Shown: in pieces, positions 1 through 7,138 of the stretch
How the letters are laid out: each line of letters opens with the position of its first letter
Numbering within the stretch: the stretch's first letter is position 1
Assembly: GCA_902836725.1 (NCBI GenBank)
Contig: CADFRV010000050.1
Location: 1 to 12,526, forward strand
Length of the DNA stretch: 12,526 nucleotides
Direction of reading: 5' to 3'
Source: Muribaculaceae bacterium
Lineage (GTDB): Bacteria > Bacteroidota > Bacteroidia > Bacteroidales > Muribaculaceae
The notes under the pieces: generated by a model
What the model saw: only the letters and a program-made list of their open reading frames with translations
Told to the model about the DNA's origin: nothing
The model's database searches: none
Program-made: the position numbers and the translations under genes

Positions 1-426
1 GGCTTGCTGAGCCTGTCCGAACGGGTGGTGGATGTATTCCCGGAGGAGATTCCTGCGGAGGTCAACGAGCATCTGGCGCACGCGACGGTACGCGATCTGC
101 TGACGATGTGTCTGGGGCAGGATCAGGCGTATCTGATGGGCGGGCAGCGTCCGCTGATTCGGGACAAAAACTGGGCGCGGGCCGGTTTGGCGGAACCCTT
201 TGTGTATGAACCCAACACGTGCTTTGTGTACAACAATGTGGGGCCGTATCTGGCCGGTTTGCTGGTACAGCGCCGTGCGGGATGCGATCTGGTGCATTAT
301 TTGACGCCGCGTTTGTTCGAGCCGATGGGGATTTTCATGCCGACATGGGAAACCGACCCCATGGGCAACACGTTTGGTGCAGGAGGGCTGTTCCTGACGC
401 TGCGGGAGTTCCATCCTTCGGTATAG
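1..426 (+). CDS. Serine hydrolase (class C beta-lactamase-like), internal fragment, broken at both ends
   Basis: The reading frame is already open at base 1, so the start lies outside the window. The protein resembles the middle of beta-lactamase-related (AmpC/esterase-type) serine hydrolases. It has a TVRDLL segment, the YNN catalytic tyrosine motif (YxN; bases about 229-237) in an EPNTCFVYNNVGPYLAG context, then PRLFEPMGI, TWETDP and GAGGLFLTLRE. The SxxK nucleophile motif would lie upstream and is not present. The C-terminal part is missing: after LREF(H) at about base 411 the frame reads only a few residues of the antisense of the neighbouring M23 gene before a stop. Leucine codons here are only CTG or TTG and isoleucine only ATT, whereas the other genes use CTC, CTT and ATA freely. 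The sequence resembles Clostridia-type hydrolases, so foreign origin or an assembly chimera is likely. Not a functional gene as it stands. Confidence 0.6.
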   Translation, partial: GLLSLSERVVDVFPEEIPAEVNEHLAHATVRDLLTMCLGQDQAYLMGGQRPLIRDKNWARAGLAEPFVYEPNTCFVYNNVGPYLAGLLVQRRAGCDLVHYLTPRLFEPMGIFMPTWETDPMGNTFGAGGLFLTLREFHPSV

Positions 427-650
427 ATATCAAGTTCGGGTTCTTCCTCATCCTTGAAAAGGTTGTCGAGGAAGTCCTGCGTATCTTTTACCGAAATCTG
501 GTTCCCGATGTTTTCCTGACGTGCGATAAGATCGTTATGCTCTGCTTTGTGAGCGTTGGGCAAACGGTATGTCTGTGCGTCGGCGCCTATGGCGGCACAA
601 GCGGCAAGTGCAAATAATGTTAAGGTCTTAAGCGTTTTTTGAAGCATCAT
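297..650 (-). CDS. M23-family metallopeptidase, N-terminal fragment (truncated)
   Basis: The start at 650 (tandem ATG ATG) gives a Sec signal peptide of about 25 residues (MMLQKTLKTLTLFALAACAA, then a cleavage-like ADA-Q). A linker and the segment EEPELDIYTEGWNS follow. I recognise that segment as the pre-domain lead-in of Bacteroidales M23 peptidases (LytM-type peptidoglycan endopeptidases, periplasmic or outer surface). The homologous reading stops after the WNS residues (about base 405). Everything further in this frame (297-404) is the antisense of the foreign serine hydrolase. The catalytic HxxxD and HxH zinc motifs of M23 would lie in the missing part, so the fragment cannot be active. 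It lies downstream of ndk on the same strand with a gap of about 150 bases. The family call rests on a short segment and on memory of homologues. Confidence 0.5.
   Translation of the reverse strand: MMLQKTLKTLTLFALAACAAIGADAQTYRLPNAHKAEHNDLIARQENIGNQISVKDTQDFLDNLFKDEEEPELDIYTEGWNSRSVRNSPPAPNVLPMGSVSHVGMKIPIGSNKRGVK
405..414. other. Junction between foreign hydrolase fragment and native M23 gene
   Basis: Both convergent genes lose homology here. The bases ggagttccat can be read as LREFH-type hydrolase sequence on the plus strand and as the WNS-type M23 sequence on the minus strand, so the exact breakpoint is hidden in a microhomology of up to about ten bases. This pattern fits an overlap-based misassembly or an illegitimate end-joining event. 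Confidence 0.6.
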
Positions 651-764
651 TAGTTAATAAGTGAGAGAGAGTTATTCTGGTTAATCTTGCTTCTGTGCCT
701 GCGGGGTTACGCTGCCCCGTGGTCTCATGGAGTCTGCAAGTGTTTTATTCGGTTTGTTATATCC

Positions 765-784
765 GGTTACGCATATGCGGAACC
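765..784. repeat. Imperfect 20-bp palindrome downstream of ndk
   Basis: GGTT-A-CGCAT meets ATGCG-G-AACC: nine of ten base pairs match around the centre CGCATATGCG. It sits about 20 bases after the ndk stop (minus strand) and about 115 bases before the M23 start. It could be an operator for the M23 gene or part of the ndk transcript end. No clear U-run follows it, so a classical terminator is not supported. Confidence 0.35.
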
Positions 785-802
785 TGGCGGAAGAGTATTG
801 GC

Positions 803-1270
803 TCAGAGTTTGAGTTCGTCGGGTTCATAAAGCGCCGGTGTCACCAACGGCATATAGTCAAATATTTCGTCTTTTTTGAAGAAACGGTTCAGCTCTATTG
901 CCGCGTTTTCAGGAGAATCGGATGCATGCACGATATTTTCCTGGCCGCTCATGCCGAAATCTCCGCGTATGGTGCCGGGAGCGGCATTGCGTGCTTTTGT
1001 CACGCCTGTCATGCCTCTGACAACTGCGACTGCGTCAACGCCTTTTATAGCAAGAACTATCACCGGTGTCGCCATCATTGACTTGAGGAGGATAGGGAAG
1101 AAAGGACGGTCTACAAGATGGGCGTAATGCTCACGGAGAAGAGGCTCTGTGAGTTGCATCATTTTCATGCCTGTGATGATGAGGCCTTTCTGTTCGAATC
1201 TTGTGGTAATCAGCCCAATTAGTCCGCGTTGAACGCTTGACGGTTTGATGATGACGAGAGTGGTTTCCAT
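803..1270 (-). CDS. ndk: Nucleoside diphosphate kinase
   Basis: Transfers the gamma-phosphate from ATP to nucleoside diphosphates through a phospho-histidine, balancing cytoplasmic NTP and dNTP pools. The 155-residue length is normal for the Bacteroidetes form. All canonical active-site positions are visible: Lys9 (in IIKP), Tyr49, Arg85, Thr91, Arg102, Asn112, and the nucleophile His115 in ENIVHASDS. The family stretch NAAPGTIRGDF precedes it, and the C-terminus carries the FFKKDEIFDY segment. The ATG at 1270 starts directly at the conserved N-terminal strand, leaving no room for another start. It is preceded by a U-rich stretch and a hairpin rather than a Shine-Dalgarno. It is separated from recG by 333 bases and has its own good promoter, so it is probably an independent transcription unit, possibly reading on into the M23 gene. 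Confidence 0.97.
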   Translation of the reverse strand: METTLVIIKPSSVQRGLIGLITTRFEQKGLIITGMKMMQLTEPLLREHYAHLVDRPFFPILLKSMMATPVIVLAIKGVDAVAVVRGMTGVTKARNAAPGTIRGDFGMSGQENIVHASDSPENAAIELNRFFKKDEIFDYMPLVTPALYEPDELKL

Positions 1271-1274
1271 TTAA

Positions 1275-1304
1275 AAAACAAAATATTGTCCCGAGTCCTG
1301 GGAC
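1275..1304 (-). terminator. Hairpin plus U-rich tract in the ndk leader (terminator or attenuator candidate)
   Basis: Read on the minus strand, GTCCC (1304-1300) pairs with GGGAC (1292-1288) across a 7-base loop. AATATTTTGTTTTTT follows immediately, ending about four bases before the ndk ATG. The geometry is that of a short intrinsic terminator, yet it lies between the best ndk promoter and the ndk start. It could end recG read-through or attenuate ndk. The stem has only five pairs, so strength is uncertain. Confidence 0.35.
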
Positions 1305-1313
1305 GGATTGAGT

Positions 1314-1355
1314 GGATTTGCGGGAGAACTATGTAAGCTGACCCGGGATTTGCGG
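1314..1355. repeat. Direct repeat of GGATTTGCGG, 32 bp apart, in the ndk leader
   Basis: The 10-mer GGATTTGCGG occurs at 1314-1323 and 1346-1355; each copy continues with a purine-rich (G)AGA. The 32-bp period is about three helical turns. It lies downstream of the predicted ndk start site, so it may be a protein-binding pair or chance. Confidence 0.3.
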
Positions 1356-1432
1356 AGAGTAGAAATGCGGTTTTCAAGGAGAATCGGAATGAAAATATCT
1401 GAATTGGCTGATTAAAAACCTATTCCGCACAC

Positions 1433-1464
1433 CAAAGTTATAAAAAATAACGATTTGGTTGAAA
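1433..1464 (-). promoter_or_regulatory. Bacteroidetes-type promoter for ndk
   Basis: On the minus strand TTTC (1464-1461) is followed after 20 bases by TAACTTTG (1440-1433). This is an exact match to the TAnnTTTG -7 element of the Bacteroidetes primary sigma factor, with a one-mismatch -33 TTTG at the expected spacing. It predicts a start site near 1427 and a leader of about 155 nt before ndk. Confidence 0.6.
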
Positions 1465-1546
1465 TTTAGGCGTATTAAAATATACTAATAAAACGCTCAG
1501 GTGGTTAATTTTACGTGTAATAAACTGTGTGTTAGGCGTGTATGAA

Positions 1547-1566
1547 AATATGTTATATAACATATT
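1547..1566. repeat. Perfect 20-bp palindrome AATATGTTATATAACATATT
   Basis: Every base pairs with its mirror across 1556/1557. It lies 38 bases beyond the recG stop and about 80 bases upstream of the ndk promoter. It is too AT-rich and has too little loop for a normal terminator, and its symmetry fits a dimeric regulator site. A related AATAT/GTTATA arrangement recurs at 12452-12482. Confidence 0.5.
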
Positions 1567-1603
1567 CTGAACTTTCACGGGATTGCGCATGATAAGGGCG
1601 CGT

Positions 1604-3694
1604 TTATGAAATCCGCGACAGGTTGAAACTGCGGTCAGAAAGTGATTGAAGCTCAGGCGCGAGCATGGCGTGCTGCGGGAGTGAAAGTGTGGGATCCGCA
1701 TCCAGTATGGAGCATGCGCAGTCGCGTGCGAGCTGCACAAGCTGTCCGTCGGTGGCGATGTTTGCTATGCGGAGGTCGAAGGGGATGCCGCTCTGCATGG
1801 TTCCTTCTATGTCGCCTGGGCCGCGCATTTTCAGGTCTGCCTCCGCTATAAGGAAACCGTCGGTGGTGGATGTCATAAGCTCGAGACGTTTGCGTGTGTC
1901 TCCGGCAATTCTGTTTTTGGTCATCAGCACACAGTAGCTCTGTTCCGCCCCACGCCCCACGCGCCCCCGCAGCTGGTGGAGCTGTGAGAGGCCGAACCTC
2001 TCGGCGTTTTCTATGACCATAACCGATGCGTTGGGCACATTCACACCGACTTCAATCACTGTGGTAGCCACCAGTATGTCTGCCTGGTGCTCTGCAAACA
2101 GCCGCATCTGGAAGTCCTTTTCCGTCGGTTTCATCTTGCCGTGCACATATGCCACGCGGTATGATGGAAATGTGTCGCGTATCAGCTCGTATCCCTCCTC
2201 GAGGCTTCTCAGATCCAGTTTCTCGTTCTCCTGTATCAGCGGGTAAACAATATATATCTGTCTACCTTTTGCAAGCTCGCGGCCTATGGAGCGGTAAACC
2301 TGCATGCGCTGGCTGTCATACCGCAGGAGGGTGGTTATCGGTTTGCGTCCCGGCGGCAGCTGGTCGATCACCGACACGTCGAGATCGCCGTATACCGTCA
2401 TGGCGAGAGTGCGCGGTATCGGTGTGGCTGTCATTACGAGCACATGCGGCACACGTGTGCTCTTGTTCCATAGGCGCGCCCTCTGCAGGACGCCGAACCG
2501 GTGTTGCTCGTCGATAACCACAAACCCGAGTTCGCGGAACCGCACATTGTCCTCTATCAGTGCATGGGTGCCTACAAGTATGTGCAGCGTACCCGCCTCA
2601 AGCTCGGCGTGTATCACATCGCGTTCCTTCTTGCGTGTGGAGCCGGTAAGCAGGCGCACATTTATCCCCAGGGGCGCCACCATTCCGCGCAGTGTCTCGA
2701 AATGCTGCGTGGCAAGTATTTCTGTAGGTGCCATCAGGCATGCCTGTGTGCCGTTGTCGAGAGCCATGAGCATGGCCATGAGCGCCACTATGGTTTTTCC
2801 TGAGCCTACGTCTCCCTGAAGCAGGCGGTTCATCTGTCGCCCGGAGGCCACATCAGCCCTGATTTCCCTCAGCACTCTTTTTTGCGCGTCGGTCAGCGGA
2901 AAGGGGAGCACTTCCGAGTAGAAACCGTTGAAAAAGCGGCCTATCCTCGGGAAGGGGATCCCTTGCACAGCCGCGGCGCGCCGGTGGCTGAACCGCTGTA
3001 TGTTTAGCTGCAGATAGAAAAGTTCCTCGAATTTCAGCCGTTCCCGTGCGCGTTGGAGCGAGGTGTTGTCCGACGGATTGTGGACGGTGCGTATCGCATC
3101 GTCGGCACTCATGAAATTATATCTGCCGATTATTTCCTGCGGGAGTGTCTCAGGTATATGCCTCACGGTGCCGAGAGCGTTCTGCACCCATAAGAAAATA
3201 TTACGCACGGATATCCCGCGGTTACGGAGCTTCTCGGTGAGTGGGTACACTCCTCTCATGCCGGCTGAGGCGGCTACCGATTCGGGAGGATCCACTTCTG
3301 GGTGCACCATGCTCCAGTGTCCGTTAAACTGCTGCGGTTTCCCGAAAATGATGTATTCCTTTCCTGTCACATACAGCTCCTTGATCGCTTTTATGCGTTG
3401 GAACCAGACAACCTCCATCGTGGCGGTGCCGTCGCTGAAAAGCCCTACAAGCCTCATTTTGGCACCTTCGCCGAGAGTGTTGAACGTAACGAACCGGCCA
3501 CGCACCTGTATGGCAGGCATCTCGCCGGCGAAGCGGTTTATCGGATATATCTGCGAGCGGTCGACATAGTGTGTGGGAAAATGGTGGATAAGGTCATGGC
3601 ACGTGCGTATCTTAAGCTCCTCCTCGAGCAGCCTGGCGCGTGAGGGACCTATCCCTTTCACGAATTTCACATCTATGTCGCGTGCGGATTTCAC
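1604..3694 (-). CDS. recG: ATP-dependent DNA helicase RecG
   Basis: Branch-migration helicase that remodels stalled replication forks and Holliday junctions. The 696 residues match the family's usual length of about 690-700. A helix-hairpin-helix-like segment (FVKGIGPSRARLLEEE, 11-26) and the OB-fold wedge domain (about 60-135) come first. The SF2 motor follows: Walker A GDVGSGKT (294-301), the RecG-specific DEQH box with HRFG (395-400), TATPIPRT (422-429), motif V VIEVGVNVPNA (546-556) and motif VI QLHQLRGRVGRG (571-582). The C-terminus has the family's DLKMRGPGDIEGTMQSG segment. The start ATG at 3694 lies 20 bases after the ispD stop, so the two are almost certainly co-transcribed. Intact. 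Confidence 0.98.
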   Translation of the reverse strand: MKSARDIDVKFVKGIGPSRARLLEEELKIRTCHDLIHHFPTHYVDRSQIYPINRFAGEMPAIQVRGRFVTFNTLGEGAKMRLVGLFSDGTATMEVVWFQRIKAIKELYVTGKEYIIFGKPQQFNGHWSMVHPEVDPPESVAASAGMRGVYPLTEKLRNRGISVRNIFLWVQNALGTVRHIPETLPQEIIGRYNFMSADDAIRTVHNPSDNTSLQRARERLKFEELFYLQLNIQRFSHRRAAAVQGIPFPRIGRFFNGFYSEVLPFPLTDAQKRVLREIRADVASGRQMNRLLQGDVGSGKTIVALMAMLMALDNGTQACLMAPTEILATQHFETLRGMVAPLGINVRLLTGSTRKKERDVIHAELEAGTLHILVGTHALIEDNVRFRELGFVVIDEQHRFGVLQRARLWNKSTRVPHVLVMTATPIPRTLAMTVYGDLDVSVIDQLPPGRKPITTLLRYDSQRMQVYRSIGRELAKGRQIYIVYPLIQENEKLDLRSLEEGYELIRDTFPSYRVAYVHGKMKPTEKDFQMRLFAEHQADILVATTVIEVGVNVPNASVMVIENAERFGLSQLHQLRGRVGRGAEQSYCVLMTKNRIAGDTRKRLELMTSTTDGFLIAEADLKMRGPGDIEGTMQSGIPFDLRIANIATDGQLVQLARDCACSILDADPTLSLPQHAMLAPELQSLSDRSFNLSRIS

Positions 3695-3714
3695 TGTTTG
3701 CGTGCGCCTGTGCG

Positions 3715-4401
3715 TTATGCCTTATCCATCGACAGCCTCGCCTCGGCCACGGCCATATCAAGAGGTGTCGTGATCTTGATGTTGTCGGAGGAGCCCTCCA
3801 CGAGCACAATGTTTTCGAAACCGGCGGCCGCCATTACCGATGCGTCATCGGTAAACGCTTCATCATACGGGAGAGAATATGCCTCGCGCAACCGCCACAG
3901 CGAGAATGCCTGCGGCGTCTGCACCGCCCGGTAAAGGCTGCGGTCCACGGCCTCCGACGATACTCCGTTTTCAGATATTTTCCTGAGCGAGTCGGTCACG
4001 GGAACAGCCGGTATCGCTCCGTCGGTGTTGCGGGCATATGCCACCACCCGCTTTATCAGGTCGGCGCTGACCAGTGGACGCGCACCGTCGTGGATGAGCA
4101 CCGTGGCTCCCGCCGGGGCATCGGCAAGCGCGTCTATGGCATGTTTTACCGATTCCCACCTTGTGGCACCCCCCTCTATGATACGGGGAGACTCCACGCC
4201 GTGTGTGGCGCAAAGATCCTGCCATAGCGGTATCATGCTGGCAGACAGCACAAGCACTGTCTCTCCTGCCGGGAGAGCTTTTCTGAAAGCCTCGATCGTG
4301 TGCATGAGCATCGGTTTTCCCGCAAGGGGAAGATACTGTTTCGGAAGTTCACCTCCGAAACGGGTGCCGCTTCCGGCCGCCACAATCACGGTTATCTCCA
4401 T
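3715..4401 (-). CDS. ispD: 2-C-methyl-D-erythritol 4-phosphate cytidylyltransferase
   Basis: Third step of the MEP (non-mevalonate) isoprenoid pathway: MEP plus CTP gives CDP-ME and pyrophosphate, in the cytoplasm. It feeds undecaprenyl and quinone synthesis. The 228-residue protein opens with the nucleotide-binding loop AAGSGTRFGGELPKQY (8-23), with Arg14 and Lys21 in the catalytic positions. IHDGARPLV (103-111) contains the metal-binding Asp105. VDR (Arg154), QTPQAF (161-166) and FTDDASV (183-189) come next, then GSSDNIKITTPLD (203-215) with Lys209. The ATG at 4401 begins exactly at the first strand of the fold. It is 45 bases after ugd and 20 before recG, so it sits in a short operon. Confidence 0.97.
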   Translation of the reverse strand: MEITVIVAAGSGTRFGGELPKQYLPLAGKPMLMHTIEAFRKALPAGETVLVLSASMIPLWQDLCATHGVESPRIIEGGATRWESVKHAIDALADAPAGATVLIHDGARPLVSADLIKRVVAYARNTDGAIPAVPVTDSLRKISENGVSSEAVDRSLYRAVQTPQAFSLWRLREAYSLPYDEAFTDDASVMAAAGFENIVLVEGSSDNIKITTPLDMAVAEARLSMDKA

Positions 4402-4414
4402 TTTTATATTACTT

Positions 4415-4431
4415 ATCTTATTACTTAAGAT
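4415..4431. repeat. Small AT-rich hairpin between ugd and ispD
   Basis: ATCTTA (4415-4420) pairs with TAAGAT (4426-4431) over a 5-base loop inside the 45-base ugd-ispD gap. On the minus strand the 8-mer AAGTAATA also appears twice, 12 bases apart, before the ispD start. The stem is weak. It may act as an ispD translation-initiation element or have no role. Confidence 0.25.
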
Positions 4432-4446
4432 TTATCAGGATTATTT

Positions 4447-5769
4447 TCATTTGCGTCCGATGCAGTGGTATTCTATCCCCTGGCGCGCCATGTCTTCCGC
4501 ATCGTAGATGTTTCTGCCGTCGATGACAACAGGGCTTTTCATTGAGCGCACTATCACACCCCACGAGGGGAGACGGAACTGTTTCCACTCGGTGAGCATG
4601 AGCATGGCGTCGGCGTCGAGCACAGCGTCATACATGTCGGTCGCATATTCCACGGCGTCTCCTATTCTCCGCCGGCATTCACCCATTGCAGCCGGATCGA
4701 AGACCTTTACCCTGCATCCGGCGTCGAGCAGATGCCGTATCGTCACAAGCGATGTGGCCTCCCTCATATCATCGGTTTCCGGCTTGAATGCCAGTCCCCA
4801 TATGGCCACCAGTTTGCCTTTCATATGTTCTTTCCCGCCGAAATGCGCTGCCAGTTTCTCGAAGACCACAGATTTCTGTCTTTCGTTCACCTCTTCCACC
4901 GCTTTGAGCACACTCATGTTGTATCCCTCCTTTTCCGCGGTCTTTATCAGCGCCTTCACATCTTTCGGGAAACAGCTTCCTCCGTAGCCGCATCCCGGAT
5001 ATAGGAATTTGGAGCCTATGCGCGAGTCGGTGCCTATGCCTTTGCGCACCATGTTCACGTCGGCTCCCACAAGCTCGCAGAGGTTCGCGATATCGTTCAT
5101 GAACGATATGCGGGTGGCAAGCATGGAGTTGGCGGCATACTTGATCATCTCGGCCGAGGGTATGTCTGTGAAAATGACCCTGAAATTATTGAGCAGGAAC
5201 GGTCTGTAAAGCCGGCTCATGAGCACACGGGCTTCCTCGCTGTCCACACCTACGACCACACGGTCAGGGCTCATGAAATCCTTTATTGCCGCCCCCTCCT
5301 TGAGAAATTCAGGATTTGAAGCCACGTCAAACGGTATCTTTTCGCCCCGTTTCTCAAGTTCCTCCGTTATGGCCTGACGCACTTTGCGGGCTGTGCCTAC
5401 CGGAACGGTGGATTTTGTGACAAGCACAGTGTATTTCTTTATGGTGCGGCCGAATGTCCTGGCAACATCGAGCACATAGCGGAGATCGGCGCTCCCGTCC
5501 TCGTCGGGTGGAGTGCCTACGGCGCTGAACACCACCTCCACATCGTCTATCACCTCTTCAAGGCTTGTGGTGAAATGCAGACGCCCCTCCCGTTGGTTGC
5601 GGATCACCATTTCGTCAAGCCCCGGCTCATAGATGGGGACTTTCCCCTGGCGCAGCTGCTCGATTTTCTCACTGTCTATGTCCACACAGGCCACATTTAC
5701 CCCCATCTCGGCGAAGCAGGTGCCTGATACAAGGCCCACATAGCCTGTTCCTACAATTGCTATATTCAT
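4447..5769 (-). CDS. ugd: UDP-glucose 6-dehydrogenase
   Basis: Oxidises UDP-glucose to UDP-glucuronate in two NAD-dependent steps, supplying glucuronate for capsule and envelope glycans. The 440 residues match the UDP-glucose/GDP-mannose dehydrogenase family. A Rossmann motif GTGYVG (7-12) opens the protein, with the acidic end VDID (29-32). The linker holds STVPVGT (120-126) and SNPEFLKEG (151-159). The central dimer helix carries EMIKYAANS (207-215), and the catalytic cysteine Cys266 lies in GYGGSCFPKD (261-270). The C-terminal domain has WGLAFKPETDDMREA. The start ATG at 5769 lies about 25 bases from a TAnnTTTG box. UDP-mannuronate or UDP-GlcNAc dehydrogenases share the fold, but the Cys and PEFLKEG context favours UDP-glucose. 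First gene of the ugd-ispD-recG run. Confidence 0.93.
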   Translation of the reverse strand: MNIAIVGTGYVGLVSGTCFAEMGVNVACVDIDSEKIEQLRQGKVPIYEPGLDEMVIRNQREGRLHFTTSLEEVIDDVEVVFSAVGTPPDEDGSADLRYVLDVARTFGRTIKKYTVLVTKSTVPVGTARKVRQAITEELEKRGEKIPFDVASNPEFLKEGAAIKDFMSPDRVVVGVDSEEARVLMSRLYRPFLLNNFRVIFTDIPSAEMIKYAANSMLATRISFMNDIANLCELVGADVNMVRKGIGTDSRIGSKFLYPGCGYGGSCFPKDVKALIKTAEKEGYNMSVLKAVEEVNERQKSVVFEKLAAHFGGKEHMKGKLVAIWGLAFKPETDDMREATSLVTIRHLLDAGCRVKVFDPAAMGECRRRIGDAVEYATDMYDAVLDADAMLMLTEWKQFRLPSWGVIVRSMKSPVVIDGRNIYDAEDMARQGIEYHCIGRK

Positions 5770-5793
5770 TTTTTATGTTCCGTTGCTCAACTA

Positions 5794-5801
5794 CAAAATT
5801 A
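5794..5801 (-). promoter_or_regulatory. -7 promoter element for ugd
   Basis: Minus-strand TAATTTTG matches TAnnTTTG exactly, 25 bases upstream of the ugd ATG, predicting a leader of about 20 nt. No good -33 TTTG is present at the usual 19-21-base spacing, so this is a partial match. Confidence 0.45.
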
Positions 5802-5855
5802 GCAATTATTCCCGAATAAACGCGGCAGGGGGACCGGGGTGTGGGCAAAAAGTGC

Positions 5856-5863
5856 TATATTTG
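5856..5863 (+). promoter_or_regulatory. -7 promoter element for the plus-strand glycan cluster
   Basis: TATATTTG matches TAnnTTTG exactly and ends 18 bases before the ATG at 5882, predicting a start site near 5870 and a very short leader. No clear -33 element is visible; the upstream stretch is G-rich. The box supports 5882 rather than 5783 as the start of the glycosyltransferase, because the longer reading would span the promoter. It faces away from the ugd promoter 55 bases off. Confidence 0.5.
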
Positions 5864-5881
5864 CATGAGCAATGTATATTT

Positions 5882-7069
5882 ATGGAAGAAATATATTTTT
5901 CGTTTGACAATATAAAGATATCGGGGTGGGTTTTCTTCGCGGTGGCGTTTGTGGCCGCCGCATGGCTTCTGTTCCTGTACCGCAGAAGGGTACTTCTCCT
6001 GTCAAAAAGCGCACGTGAAGCCGAGGCGCGTGATGAGCGGATGCCGCAGGAGCTTCCACCTGTATCGGTACTTATCTACAGCAACGGAAATGTAGACGGG
6101 CTCACCCGCATGCTCGATCAGCTCGCGTCGCAGGATTATCCAGGCAAGATGGAGGCTGTGGTGGTAAACGACGGCACGTCGGGGGATATGGCTGATGTGG
6201 TGACCCGTTTCGGACAGCAGCATCCTGAAACCGACGTATATTACACCCATGTGCCCGACGGCGCACGTAACCTCAGCCGTAAGAAACTATGCCTGTCGCT
6301 GGCAGTGAAGGCTGCACGCCACGATTATGTGGTGCTCACGACGGCCGACTGCACCCCCGCTTCTCCCCGCTGGCTTTCCATGATGATGCGTCCCCTTACC
6401 GAAGGCTCCGACGTAGCTCTCGGATTTGCCTACATAGAGGGGCTTAAAGGCGTCATGAACCGCTACGACGAAGTGGCCACCGCCACGACTTGGCTTACTT
6501 CGGCTTTGCGGAAACATCCTTACCGGGGATGCGGTTTCAACCTCGCCTACAGGAAACAACTGTTTTTTGATGTGAAAGGCTTCGCCCGCACGCTTACGCT
6601 TCATTACGGGGATGACGACCTGTTCATAAACCAGATAACAGACAGTACCAACACCGCCGTGGTACTTGATTCCGACGCACTGGTGAGTGCCGCTTTCGAC
6701 AATCCCCAGGTGGCTTTCCGGGAGCTGAGGCTACGGCACTGTTTCACCGGCCGTATGCTGAAAGGGGGAAGTGGCGCGCGCTGGTTCTTCCGCATCTCGA
6801 ACATAATGATGTGGGTATGGCTTGCAGCTACGGTGGGCGGTCTGGTGATGACACTTCCAAACGCGCTTCCGGGCTGTTTCCTTGTCGCCCTCATACCCGG
6901 CCTGTGGATTCCGCTTGTCATGGCATGGAGGAGCGCCGGAAAGACCCTCGGCGTCCGGCTCAATGCAACCTTGTTGCCGTTCGTGATGTTATTCCGATGG
7001 GTACGCACCTGTCTGTGGGGCATATGGAGTGGCCTCCCTTCGCGGAAAAACCATACATGGCGCAATTGA
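5882..7069 (+). CDS. Membrane-anchored family 2 glycosyltransferase
   Basis: The 395-residue protein has one N-terminal membrane helix (about 15-34), a cytoplasmic GT-A domain (about 58-290), and three hydrophobic C-terminal segments (about 306-325, 331-349, 362-382). GT2 features are PVSVLIYSNGNVDGLTRML (60-78), VVVNDGTSGD (93-102), and RNLSRKKLCLSLAVKAA (129-145). TTADC (153-157) holds the metal-binding aspartate; relatives more often read TDADC. The acidic acceptor-side motif GDDDLF (243-248) replaces the usual ED. I see no QxxRW motif, so it does not look like a processive synthase. Sugar donor and acceptor cannot be read from sequence; transfer onto a lipid-linked or envelope glycan is an inference. 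The start is the ATG at 5882, just after a promoter box. The amidase gene follows 69 bases later. Confidence 0.85.
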   Translation: MEEIYFSFDNIKISGWVFFAVAFVAAAWLLFLYRRRVLLLSKSAREAEARDERMPQELPPVSVLIYSNGNVDGLTRMLDQLASQDYPGKMEAVVVNDGTSGDMADVVTRFGQQHPETDVYYTHVPDGARNLSRKKLCLSLAVKAARHDYVVLTTADCTPASPRWLSMMMRPLTEGSDVALGFAYIEGLKGVMNRYDEVATATTWLTSALRKHPYRGCGFNLAYRKQLFFDVKGFARTLTLHYGDDDLFINQITDSTNTAVVLDSDALVSAAFDNPQVAFRELRLRHCFTGRMLKGGSGARWFFRISNIMMWVWLAATVGGLVMTLPNALPGCFLVALIPGLWIPLVMAWRSAGKTLGVRLNATLLPFVMLFRWVRTCLWGIWSGLPSRKNHTWRN

Positions 7070-7138
7070 CCGTAGGGTGTAGGTTTTCAAATCGTAAAAT
7101 AAACTGCAAATAATAAATCAAAAAAAAACGGAATAATC

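Larger units (their letters stand above)
1271..1603. other. Intergenic region recG-ndk (ndk promoter and leader)
   Basis: There is no credible gene in these 333 bases. Reading in the minus direction from recG, the region holds a perfect 20-bp AT-rich palindrome (1547-1566) and a Bacteroidetes-type promoter (1433-1464). Then comes a predicted leader of roughly 155 nt carrying two copies of the 10-mer GGATTTGCGG (plus-strand reading; 1314-1323 and 1346-1355). A hairpin followed by a U-rich tract lies just before the ndk start. The leader contains no ATG on the minus strand, so no upstream ORF with a standard start. Confidence 0.6.

Noticed and set aside
701..720. CGGGG/CCCCG hairpin after ndk as an intrinsic terminator
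   Set aside because: The stem has only about five pairs with an 8-base loop and no U-run follows on the minus strand.
1547..1566. A dif/Xer recombination site at the perfect palindrome
   Set aside because: The arms do not carry the inward CATAA / TTATG half-sites with a 6-base centre that Xer sites show.
3640..4227. 195-codon plus-strand open frame across recG and ispD
   Set aside because: Overlaps two unmistakable genes on the other strand and has shadow-type composition.
5783..5881. N-terminal extension of the membrane glycosyltransferase from an ATG at 5783
   Set aside because: It would span both divergent promoter boxes, has no membrane or GT2 character, and the ATG at 5882 sits right after a TAnnTTTG element.
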